Of a stretch of 16,717 nt of DNA, positions 1 through 6,579 are shown one piece after another. This DNA comes from an uncultured Sphingopyxis sp. (GTDB taxonomy: Bacteria > Pseudomonadota > Alphaproteobacteria > Sphingomonadales > Sphingomonadaceae), in contig CALFXW010000171.1 of NCBI GenBank assembly GCA_937957805.1, positions 1 to 16,717 of the forward strand, in the 5' to 3' direction. A model generated the notes under the pieces. That model did not search any database. It saw only the letters and a list, made by a program, of their open reading frames with translations, and was not told where the DNA came from. Each line of letters starts with the position of its first letter. Position 1 is the stretch's first letter. The position numbers and the translations under genes were made by a program.

Positions 1-1
1 G

Positions 2-649
2 ATCGAGGCGGTGGGCGACGGCATCAAGCACCTCAAGCCGGGCCAGGCGGTGGCGGCCTTCTCGGGCACGGGCGGGTTCGCCACGCATGCCTGCGTGAAC
101 GCGGCCGTCGTGATGCCGCTGCCGCCGGGCTTCGCCTTCGACGACGCGGCCGCCTTCGTGCTGACCTACGGCACCACCCACCACGCGCTGGTCGACCGGG
201 CGGCCTTGAAGGCCGGCGAGACCCTGCTCGTGCTCGGCGCGGCCGGCGGCGTGGGCACGGCGGCGATCCAGATCGGCAAGGCGGTGGGCGCGCGCGTCAT
301 TGCGGCAGCCTCCAGCGACGAGAAGTGCGCGCTGTGCCGCGAGATCGGCGCCGACGAGACCATCAACTACGCGAGCGCGAACCTGCGCGACGAGCTCAAG
401 CGCCTCACCGGCAGCAAGGGCGTGGACGTGGTCTACGACCCGGTCGGCGGCCCCTACACCGAACCCGCCCTGCGCGCGACCGGCCGCGATGAGGCGGCGG
501 GCGAAGGCGAGAAAGGTGGTGCGGGGCAGCATGGACGGGCGGATGCGGAGGGAGGGAAGGTTGCGACTATAGCGAAGTCGTCAAGGGGGAGCGTGAAGGA
601 GGGCGGGTCGGGGACCCTGCCCTACGGGGCGGCGAGGCGGACGTCGTAG
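2..649 (+). CDS. NADPH:quinone oxidoreductase (zinc-type MDR family), fragment cut at both ends
   Basis: The frame is already open at the left edge, so the N-terminus lies outside the window. The sequence reads as the middle of a medium-chain dehydrogenase/reductase of the quinone oxidoreductase group, which reduces quinones or enoyl compounds with NADPH. It shows the YGTTHHAL region, the dinucleotide-binding loop VLGAAGGVGTAAIQIGKAVGA (bases about 230-290), the NADPH-site segment IAAASSDEKCALCREIGAD, and TGSKGVDVVYDPVGG near base 430-450. Homology is clear up to about ALRAT (near 483). The family then normally continues with a glycine-rich strand and a further 80-100 residues. Here the frame runs on to 649 as low-complexity arginine/glycine/glutamate sequence with no family resemblance. 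The gene is therefore truncated at about 483 and only the first 480 bases should be trusted. Base and codon use (GGC, GCG, CTG, AAG) differs from the sphingomonad genes further right. Confidence 0.75.
   Translation: MEAVGDGIKHLKPGQAVAAFSGTGGFATHACVNAAVVMPLPPGFAFDDAAAFVLTYGTTHHALVDRAALKAGETLLVLGAAGGVGTAAIQIGKAVGARVIAAASSDEKCALCREIGADETINYASANLRDELKRLTGSKGVDVVYDPVGGPYTEPALRATGRDEAAGEGEKGGAGQHGRADAEGGKVATIAKSSRGSVKEGGSGTLPYGAARRTS
485..532 (-). pseudogene. Possible 5' end of an unidentified gene, cut off at a sequence join
   Basis: On the minus strand an ATG at 532-530 opens the peptide MLPRTTFLAFARRLIAAGR, which looks like a natural N-terminus. About 35 bases upstream is a TATAGT hexamer (minus strand, bases 571-566) that could be a -10 box; no well-spaced -35 box was found. 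Going left, the reading runs into the quinone oxidoreductase fragment, which is coded on the other strand, so at most about 16 codons are present. The gene cannot be identified. The alternative is that this is chance reading in GC-rich sequence. Confidence 0.25.
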
Positions 650-830
650 AGCCACCACTGGTTTTGACGGCGTTCGATGCGGCCGAAGAGGCGGCGTCCG
701 AGTTTGACGGTGGCGAGCGTGGCAGGGGCGGCGTGAAACTCGTGGGTGCCGGCGAAGAGCAGGCCGGGGAGTTCGTCGTGGAGGACATGGATCGTGCCGC
801 GTTCGGCGGATATTCCGGTGGCGGCGAAAT
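622..830 (-). pseudogene. 3' end of an unidentified protein gene, 5' part missing
   Basis: The minus frame that ends with TAG at 624-622 carries a coherent C-terminus: GTIHVLHDELPGLLFAG, then an HEFHAA segment, and an end rich in aromatic and basic residues, RRQNQWWLYDVRLAAP. I do not recognise the family. Regular third-position C/G use and a sensible mix of hydrophobic and charged residues favour true coding. Read leftwards on the plus strand's right side, the frame merges at about 810-835 into the start of an ABC-transporter ATPase read in a different frame, so the N-terminal part is missing. Ninety bases separate this stop from the possible gene start at 532 on the same strand. The two pieces may therefore be neighbours from one foreign segment. 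Confidence 0.4.
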
Positions 831-895
831 CTTTTGGAAACCCCGCTGATCCTGACGACAGGCTGTGGTGCTGGCGCTGGCCGATCCCTGTCCAT
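812..895 (-). pseudogene. 5' fragment of a polysaccharide ABC-exporter ATPase (Wzt/KpsT-like)
   Basis: An ATG at 895-893 (minus strand) starts MDRDRPAPAPQPVVRISG, followed by VSKRFRRHRN. The pattern hydrophobic-R-hydrophobic-x-G-V-S-K-R-F is the usual opening of Wzt/TagH/KpsT-type ATPases, just ahead of the Walker A loop. A purine-rich AAGGGGAAA lies about 11 bases before the ATG. After about 28 codons the frame turns into arginine/proline-rich sequence with no Walker A, so the gene is broken at about 810-835. Its position, divergent from and 51 bases away from a matching exporter permease, supports it being the permease's ATPase partner. A complete protein would be needed to energise the exporter. 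The fragment is short, so the identification rests on a brief motif and on context. Confidence 0.5.
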
Positions 896-946
896 ATCGC
901 CAAATTTCCCCTTGCGCGGCGAACCTTCCTGCCGCACCGACGTGCC
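896..946. promoter_or_regulatory. Short divergent gap between ATPase start and permease start
   Basis: These 51 bases separate the minus-strand ATPase start from the plus-strand permease start, so any promoters for both must lie here or inside the opposite gene. No convincing -35/-10 pair was found for either direction. No clear ribosome binding site precedes the permease ATG at 947, which fits a leaderless or weakly translated start. Confidence 0.3.
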
Positions 947-1738
947 ATGCCGCAACCATCATCGCTTGCCAATCGGATATTGGGGTGGAAACATCTCTCG
1001 CTCATCCCCTATCTGGCGCGGGCGGGGCTGCGGCGGCGCTACGCCGATTCACTTTTGGGGCCGTTTCTGGCGATAGCGCAGCCGAGCCTGATCATCCTTG
1101 TGTACAGCGTCATATTTTCGCGTGTCGTCAGTTTTCGCCATGATGGCGCCTATGCGCCGATGCTGATTGCCGGGATTTTGCCGTGGTTTGCGTTATCGGA
1201 CGGGTTAACCAACATGGCGGGGTCGCTCACCGGCCACGTCGCGCTCATCAAACGCGCGCCGCTGCCCGCCATCCTCTGGCCCTTGTCATCGCTGGCAGAG
1301 GGGGTGGTGAAACAGATGTGCCTGCTGGGCATCGCGGCCATTGCGCTGGCCTTTATGGGCCATATGCCGGCCGCCCAGTGGTGGAGCCTGCCCTATCTCC
1401 TGCTCGCCAGCGCGGCGCTGATACTGCCGCTCGGCCTCATCCTCGCGCTCGGCAATATCGTGCTGCGTGATACAAGTTTCCTGCTGCCCGGCGGACTGCA
1501 AATCTGGTTCTGGCTGACACCGATTGTCTGGCCCGCCGCATTGCTGGGACAAAAATGGGCACCATGGCTGGCGGCCAATCCGCTCAGCCATCTGGTTGCG
1601 CTGAGCCGCCATATGCTGCTCGGCGCACCATTTCCTGTCGATGGTTTGGCGATTTTCTGGGCGGAAATCGGGCTGCTCGCCCTCCTCACCCTTGGCCTGT
1701 GGCGGCTGTTCGAAGCTGAATTGCGCGATTATCTGTGA
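947..1738 (+). CDS. ABC-2 type polysaccharide exporter permease (Wzm/TagG/KpsM-like)
   Basis: This 263-residue inner-membrane protein has the usual length for the permease of ABC-dependent glycan exporters, which move lipid-linked polysaccharide or teichoic-type polymers out of the cytoplasm. An amphipathic N-terminal segment (residues 1-32) with the RRRYADSLLGPF motif, typical of the family, is followed by about six membrane segments near 37-58, 70-90, 117-140, 145-170, 176-200 and 235-253. The late stretch LRDTSFLLPGGLQIWFWLTPI is also family-typical. The ATG at 947 was chosen over an open frame reaching back to 746, because the extra residues are non-homologous and overlap the divergent ATPase start. 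Its stop overlaps the next gene by one base (TGATG), so the two are translationally coupled. It needs an ATPase, of which only a start is seen, on the opposite strand. Confidence 0.88.
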   Translation: MPQPSSLANRILGWKHLSLIPYLARAGLRRRYADSLLGPFLAIAQPSLIILVYSVIFSRVVSFRHDGAYAPMLIAGILPWFALSDGLTNMAGSLTGHVALIKRAPLPAILWPLSSLAEGVVKQMCLLGIAAIALAFMGHMPAAQWWSLPYLLLASAALILPLGLILALGNIVLRDTSFLLPGGLQIWFWLTPIVWPAALLGQKWAPWLAANPLSHLVALSRHMLLGAPFPVDGLAIFWAEIGLLALLTLGLWRLFEAELRDYL

Positions 1739-3531
1739 TGCAAAATGGGGATGAAATGACAATATTAGCGGTGGAGCCGGATTTACCGTTCGGCGGGATG
1801 GCGCCGATCGCTGGTCTGGCCCGTCTGACCACGGACGACATCCCGCCCCCGCCGCCGAACCCCGGCGGCATGGACCCCGTCAAACGCCCCGGCATAGCAG
1901 CGGCGAAAACCGGCGCTGTGTGGCAGATGCGCGCCGCATCCTTTACCCGCACGGCGGCGGGGCGTTACCTGCAATTGGAAATTTTCAGCCCCGCCAAGGG
2001 GCAGCTGCACCTTGGCCATTCGGGCGCGACCATCGACAGCGCCGATGTGGCACAGGGGTGGAGCTTTTGCGGGGTGGATGCAGGCGGCGTCGCGCTGGGC
2101 GACGATTTCACGCTGACATTTGTGGCGAATGGCGATGGTAAGGAAAACGCCCCCATCCAGATCGCGCGGATGCGCTTTGCCGATAATTGGGGATTGGCGC
2201 TGCGCCGCCAATTGGCCTGCACCATGCCCTTTGCCATGATGGGCATCGGGATTGATTTTGACGCTTACCCCTGTTGCGCGCGGCAATGGTTGCGCGGCAA
2301 CCCGCGCGCGGGCAACAGCCGCACCAGCGACATTGCGACCTTGTGGAATGCCCCTGCCTATCAGGAAATGCGGGCCGACTTCCTCAATGAAAATTATACC
2401 GCCCACTGCCGGGAGGATATTTGCCCGGTGCTGCGTAACGGCACGCCGATGGCGCAGGCTGGCCCCGTCGCAGTGCACGCAATCAACGAAGGGCAAACCC
2501 AAATAGCGGGCGGGCCGCAATGGCTGAACCATGATATTGACCGTGGCTGCAACCTTGCCTGCACCATGTGCCGGGACGATAAGATACTGCCCGAACGGCA
2601 GAATGTGGCGCAGGCGCGCGCCGACATAGAGGCGGCGGCAATGCTGGGTTCGCTGCGTGAAATCAGTTTCTCGGGCGCGGGCGAAATTACCATCATGCGC
2701 GACATCGTCCGCCTGCTCGAAAGCGATATTTTTTCCAGCCGCGAAATTGCTGTCAGCATGACCAGCAACGCCACCGGCTTTACCCCGGCATTTTGGCAGC
2801 GCATCAGCCATAACCGGCTGCAAGTGCTGGCGCTTTCCATCGACGGGGGGCGCGCCGAGACTTATGAAAAAATACGCATTGGCGGCAATTGGGCGCGGCT
2901 GTGTGCCAATGTGGATTTCATTTCCGAATTGCGGCGCAGTGGCAAAATCCAGTCGCTCGTCTGGCAATATACGGTGCAAAAATCGACGATGGAGGATATT
3001 CCCTTCGCCATCGCGCTCGCCCGCCAATGGGGCTTTGACGCCATCCGCCTGATCGCCCAATTCGGGGCGCTAAAAGGCACCGATGGCAATATGTTTGAAG
3101 ATGATGATCGGGCGGCGCTCGACCGGCTCGACGCGATATTGCACCAATGCAACGCCTATGCCGACCCCTTTGTCATGCTCAGCGAATTGGGCATGGCGAA
3201 CGGGCAATATCGCACGGTGGCGCACCGTATCGGCATTGCGCAACAGATTTTTGATCGCGGCCATTGGGTGCTGGACGGGCAGAGCGGCGTGCTCGACCAG
3301 AGTATTGCCCAAAGCCTCAACATCCTCGATGCATTGCGCGGCGATATGGCATCGGGCGCGGTCAAAATGCCCCGTCATTTGAACGCGGCCCACCACCAGT
3401 TCATCACGCAATTATTGGCGCGGCACGCGCCGCGGCCGCGGCTGCGGGATATTTTGCGGCTGCGCCGCACCGCCGGACGGATCAGCCCGCCGCTCGCCAA
3501 ATGGTTACATTCGCTAACCCGGTTAGCGTAG
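1738..3531 (+). CDS. Radical SAM protein with an upstream SPASM-like cysteine region
   Basis: This cytoplasmic protein has 597 residues if the ATG at 1738 is used. An ATG at 1756 has a better-placed GGGGA and would remove six residues. The radical SAM core starts at C271-x3-C275-x2-C278 (GCNLACTMC), which should bind a [4Fe-4S] cluster and SAM. It continues with a glycine-rich SFSGAGE strand (about 308-317), SMTSNAT and LALSIDGG (about 366-371). Ahead of the core are CC at 179-180, an IATLWNAPAYQEMR segment, and C224/C229 in HCREDICPV. This layout resembles a SPASM/twitch auxiliary-cluster region, but placed N-terminally. Residues 45-160 look like a beta-rich domain of unknown role. The reaction is unknown. 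Coupling to an exporter permease and the nearby glycosyltransferase suggest glycan or lipid modification, which is inference. The 3' end overlaps the convergent gene by nine bases. Confidence 0.8.
   Translation: MQNGDEMTILAVEPDLPFGGMAPIAGLARLTTDDIPPPPPNPGGMDPVKRPGIAAAKTGAVWQMRAASFTRTAAGRYLQLEIFSPAKGQLHLGHSGATIDSADVAQGWSFCGVDAGGVALGDDFTLTFVANGDGKENAPIQIARMRFADNWGLALRRQLACTMPFAMMGIGIDFDAYPCCARQWLRGNPRAGNSRTSDIATLWNAPAYQEMRADFLNENYTAHCREDICPVLRNGTPMAQAGPVAVHAINEGQTQIAGGPQWLNHDIDRGCNLACTMCRDDKILPERQNVAQARADIEAAAMLGSLREISFSGAGEITIMRDIVRLLESDIFSSREIAVSMTSNATGFTPAFWQRISHNRLQVLALSIDGGRAETYEKIRIGGNWARLCANVDFISELRRSGKIQSLVWQYTVQKSTMEDIPFAIALARQWGFDAIRLIAQFGALKGTDGNMFEDDDRAALDRLDAILHQCNAYADPFVMLSELGMANGQYRTVAHRIGIAQQIFDRGHWVLDGQSGVLDQSIAQSLNILDALRGDMASGAVKMPRHLNAAHHQFITQLLARHAPRPRLRDILRLRRTAGRISPPLAKWLHSLTRLA
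3512..3528. terminator. Perfect palindrome at the shared 3' ends of convergent genes
   Basis: CGCTAACC-C-GGTTAGCG is an 8+8 inverted repeat around one central base (in practice a 7-base-pair stem with a 3-base loop). It lies exactly where the radical SAM gene and the glycosyltransferase gene converge. The minus-strand TAA (3525-3523) is inside it and the plus-strand TAG (3529-3531) abuts it. It could fold in both transcripts and act as a bidirectional terminator or 3'-end stabiliser. There is no T-run on either side, so it is not a classical intrinsic terminator. Confidence 0.45.
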
Positions 3532-5526
3532 CAATAGTCGGCGGACGCGCGGGTGGCGCGCAAAGTTGACCAGCCGCCCCATCCCTGCCCGTTCGAGCCG
3601 CTGCGCCATCCGCCGCATATGTGCGGGCGCGCGCTGTGTGGCGGCGGGCCTGTCCTGCGCCTGCGCCTGCGCGAGGATGTAGAAAATGTCCCGCCGCGCA
3701 ACCCGTGCAAAGGCGGCGGTACGCTCCCGCGTGGCGCGCGTCCCCCATTCGGCGGGCGCTTGGTCGGCCCGCGCGGCCACGCTTGCAAAGGGCAGTGCAT
3801 GCACGTCGGGCAGCGTCACCAGCATGTCGGCCAGTCCGAAAAATTCGCCCTGCGGATCAAACGCCAGCCCCGCGCGCGCGCGCGCCAGCGCACTTGCCCG
3901 CGCGAGAGCAATGCCGTCGGGCAGGCTGCCCGATGCAAAGGCAAAGCCGGGGCAGGCCCCAACGCTTGGTGCCAAACGGCCAGCCATTTCAACGAACGGA
4001 TAGAGCGCATCAACGCCATGGGTGGAGAGCGCATCGCGCATCGCGCCGAGCACATCGGCATCGATCATCAAACCCGCGCGCAGCAGCAAAATATCGGCAT
4101 CGCCGCGCGCCGCCAGCCATGCATCAAGCGCTGCGCCATTGCGCAGCACCGCCACCCCGCCCGGTGCATCGACGATGGGTGGATGCGTCACCAGCGCAAC
4201 CCCGCCGCCATTTGCATGATGCATCAATGCCGCCCAATCAACGGGATGTGCGCCATCCCCGCCATCGACCAAAATCGCCAGCGGACGCGGTGGATCAACC
4301 GCGCGCGGCGGCGCGGCAGGCAATTTCGCAAAATAGGCGGCCCACGCCGCGCGCAAATCCGCCTGTTGCTGGCGCGGCGCGGGCGGGGGCGCTGGCGCAT
4401 CGAGCATCGCCAATATCCGCGCGGCGAGCGCGCCTGCGTCATAAGCGAAGAGGTGGGTTTGGCGCGCATCCGCGCCCAACAGCTCGCCAATCCCGCCGGT
4501 ATCCGCCGCGATAAAGGGGATGGCGAGCGTCAGCGCCTCATAGACCGTGCAGGGCGAATTATCGGCAGGCGATGCCATCACCGCCAGCCGCCCACCCCCT
4601 TGCAGATAGGCCAGCGCCTTCTGCTGGCCAAAATCGGAAAGCCGCTGGTGGGCAAAGCGCCAGTTTTTGGCGCGCGCACCCAGATAGTCAAAGGCGCGAC
4701 CATCATCAATCGTGCCTTCCTTGCCCAAAAAGCACACGCCAACGCCGGCTGCTGCCAGTTGATCGCCGACAATGTCCATCGCATCGCAAAATATTTTCGC
4801 GCCCTTGCGTTCCTCCACCCGCCCGAAAAAGACGATTTCGCAGATTGCCTGCGCGGCGGGCGGGTCTTGCCCGGCATCGGGCCAGTCACCGCCGATCAGC
4901 GGCATGCGCGGCAGCACATATTGCTGGACAATGCTGTTTTCTGGCGGGTTGAAGCCGCGATCCTTTATCCAGCCCAACAGATATGCACTCGGCGACCACA
5001 AAGCATCGGCGATAGGCAACATCACACGTTCGCAATGGGTAAAGAGCGCCTGCAAAATGCTGTCGGGCAGGTTGCGGTTGATGTCCCAAATCCATTCGGT
5101 GGGGCTGTGCAGCGCAACCACCGAGCGCATCCCCGGCACGCCCGCGCCCAGATGCTGCATCGCGAGCGCATATAATCCTTCGCCCATACAATCGTTGAAC
5201 TGGGCAATATCGGGACGGATTTGCTGCAATGCCTGCCACACCGCCTGCGGGATGGTGAGGCCATGTTGCGCAACCGCGCCGTCGGCATTGCCCAGAACAT
5301 CACACCATTTGAGGTCGATGCCCATCGCGGCAAAATCGCGCGTCCATTTGTCGCGCGCCGCCGCGCCGACACTGCTGCCGCCGGTGAACAAAAATGTGAC
5401 GCGCATGCCCGCTTCGGCCAGACATTGCGCGAGGCCGGTCATCGCGGTGCCGATGCCGCCGTTGCGGAACGGGCCGACAATTTCGCTCGAAATAATGCAG
5501 ATATGGGTGGGGGCCGCCAAAGTCAC
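3523..5526 (-). CDS. GT4 glycosyltransferase fused to a degenerate second glycosyltransferase-like domain
   Basis: This 667-residue protein is much longer than a usual GT4 enzyme (350-420). Residues 1 to about 380 form a GT-B, family 4 transferase that moves a sugar from a nucleotide-sugar to an acceptor: GGIGT loop at 23-27, VFFGRVEERKG at 232-242, and the acidic donor site at 322-330 (DNSPCTVYE), with D322 where many GT4 enzymes have glutamate, then TGGIGELL at 343-350. Residues 415-580 (VALVTHPP, DADILLLRAGLMIDADVLGAM) resemble a GT-A/GT2 fold, but no DxD motif is visible. The tail is basic. The frame overlaps the upstream methyltransferase stop as GTGA. The GTG at 5526 touches a GAGGGGAGG ribosome binding site, whereas a TTG at 5520 sits six bases after it and may be the true start. 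It is second in a two-gene minus-strand unit and is converged on by the radical SAM gene. Confidence 0.82.
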   Translation of the reverse strand: MTLAAPTHICIISSEIVGPFRNGGIGTAMTGLAQCLAEAGMRVTFLFTGGSSVGAAARDKWTRDFAAMGIDLKWCDVLGNADGAVAQHGLTIPQAVWQALQQIRPDIAQFNDCMGEGLYALAMQHLGAGVPGMRSVVALHSPTEWIWDINRNLPDSILQALFTHCERVMLPIADALWSPSAYLLGWIKDRGFNPPENSIVQQYVLPRMPLIGGDWPDAGQDPPAAQAICEIVFFGRVEERKGAKIFCDAMDIVGDQLAAAGVGVCFLGKEGTIDDGRAFDYLGARAKNWRFAHQRLSDFGQQKALAYLQGGGRLAVMASPADNSPCTVYEALTLAIPFIAADTGGIGELLGADARQTHLFAYDAGALAARILAMLDAPAPPPAPRQQQADLRAAWAAYFAKLPAAPPRAVDPPRPLAILVDGGDGAHPVDWAALMHHANGGGVALVTHPPIVDAPGGVAVLRNGAALDAWLAARGDADILLLRAGLMIDADVLGAMRDALSTHGVDALYPFVEMAGRLAPSVGACPGFAFASGSLPDGIALARASALARARAGLAFDPQGEFFGLADMLVTLPDVHALPFASVAARADQAPAEWGTRATRERTAAFARVARRDIFYILAQAQAQDRPAATQRAPAHMRRMAQRLERAGMGRLVNFARHPRVRRLLLR

Positions 5527-6470
5527 CCTCCCCTCAGGCGGCGCAGCAAGCGCGCTGTCAGCCCACGTTCCGCCGCTTGCGCCCGCTGTTCCATATGACC
5601 CAGCATCGCCTGCGCATGGTCATGTGCCGCCTGCACCGTGCTGAGCGCGGCGTGGCTTGCCGCCAGTGCATCGCGCTGCGCAACGCTCCAGCCGCGCTGT
5701 GACACCCCCGAAATAGGCCAACCGAGCAGATGGTGCGGCAATTCCCAATCGATGGTCGGGTCGGGCCGGTGCGCGACGGGCACCGCGCGCCCACGCCATG
5801 CAATCGCCATAATCTGCATCGTCTGGAACAGGCGGATGTTGAACCCCGCCCCCTCCAGCACATAGAGCGCCGCCGCAACATCGGGCGATGCGACATCGTG
5901 GAGCAAAATCGCGCAATCATCGGCCATATGGGGCAGGACGGCGAGCGCATCGCGGCTGGGCGCCGCCCCTTCATGATCGCCATCGATAAAGGCGAGCGAC
6001 CATGGCGTCCCGCGCGCGGCGGCAACATCGGCCAAGCCATCGGGGCTGGCACATGGGTGGAATCGGACATCGGCGCGCACCCCGGCGCGTTCCATCACGC
6101 CTGCCACATCATCGCGGTGCGCAGCATCGGCCAACGCGGGGTCGATGATGTCGAGCATCACCCCGCCTGCCGCCAGATGGACGCTCGACCAACCGCGCCA
6201 ACAGCCGATTTCCAACGCGGATTGGCCCGCAAAAGCCAGCGCCTGATTATAAAGGATTGCCGCCTCATCCCGGCTGACAAAACCCATTTGCGGGCTGCGC
6301 GCATCAACATACCAAATATGGGGAATGTGGCGGCGCAAATATCGCCAGTCATTGTCGGCGACATTGCCGCGCACCATGTGGGGAAAGGCCGCATCGGGCA
6401 GGATGACCGCCAGATCGGGCGCGACATAATCGCCCGTAGGCAGGTCGGCATGGGCGGCGGCAAAATCCAT
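5523..6470 (-). CDS. Class I SAM-dependent methyltransferase (methyltransferase-24 type) with coiled-coil tail
   Basis: This 315-residue cytoplasmic protein has the SAM-binding loop ALEIGCWRGWSS (85-96), the acidic FIDGDHEG (161-168) and LLHDV (189-193), which together define the methyltransferase-24 group; O-methylation of a sugar or related hydroxyl is common there. Residues 1-75 form an extra N-terminal region ending in DEAAILYNQAL. Residues 257-303 (QRDALAASHAALSTVQAAHDHAQAM and on) are alanine-rich and heptad-like, and probably form a coiled coil that mediates oligomerisation or partner binding. The ATG at 6470 fits the start of conserved sequence, although no strong ribosome binding site precedes it. 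Its stop overlaps the glycosyltransferase start by four bases, so the two are co-translated and probably modify the same product. The substrate is unknown. Confidence 0.8.
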   Translation of the reverse strand: MDFAAAHADLPTGDYVAPDLAVILPDAAFPHMVRGNVADNDWRYLRRHIPHIWYVDARSPQMGFVSRDEAAILYNQALAFAGQSALEIGCWRGWSSVHLAAGGVMLDIIDPALADAAHRDDVAGVMERAGVRADVRFHPCASPDGLADVAAARGTPWSLAFIDGDHEGAAPSRDALAVLPHMADDCAILLHDVASPDVAAALYVLEGAGFNIRLFQTMQIMAIAWRGRAVPVAHRPDPTIDWELPHHLLGWPISGVSQRGWSVAQRDALAASHAALSTVQAAHDHAQAMLGHMEQRAQAAERGLTARLLRRLRGG

Positions 6471-6579
6471 GTCCGGTCGCTATTGCCGCGCGTTGGGCAG
6501 GTCAACCGCTTTACCCTAGCCAAAGCCCATGCGCTGCGATACGCCGCCCAGGACAATGGGTGGGGAGCATGGGGCAGCG
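6471..6579. promoter_or_regulatory. Divergent intergenic region between two methyltransferase units
   Basis: The minus-strand methyltransferase/glycosyltransferase unit and the plus-strand four-gene run start back to back here, so promoters for both are expected. A TTGACC hexamer on the minus strand (6505-6500) is 17 bases from TAGCGA (6482-6477), which is a poor -10 box. A GGGGAG at 6562-6567 could serve as ribosome binding site for the ATG at 6580. No operator repeat was seen. Confidence 0.3.

Noticed and set aside
848..851. GATC as a restriction-ligation join explaining the chimeric left end
   Set aside because: The window itself starts with GATC, which made this attractive. However, the ATPase-like frame reads coherently across 848-851 (QPVVRISGVSKRF), so the join must lie further left, at about 810-835.
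746..946. Possible N-terminal extension of the exporter permease
   Set aside because: The extra 67 residues are low-complexity, overlap the opposite-strand ATPase start and the broken left-end region, and do not fit the usual family length. The ATG at 947 fits instead.
1783..3060. Long minus-strand open frame opposite the radical SAM gene
   Set aside because: It is a by-product of GC-rich codon bias. The translation shows no domain pattern, and the plus-strand gene has clear motifs across the whole stretch.
3553..5175. 540-codon plus-strand open frame opposite the glycosyltransferase
   Set aside because: Its arginine/histidine/alanine-rich translation has no recognisable fold. The minus strand has complete GT4 motifs and a coupled start.
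6477..6505. Minus-strand promoter TTGACC-17 bases-TAGCGA before the methyltransferase
   Set aside because: The spacing is right and the -35 box is good, but the -10 box matches the consensus at only two positions and would leave almost no leader. Not called as a promoter.
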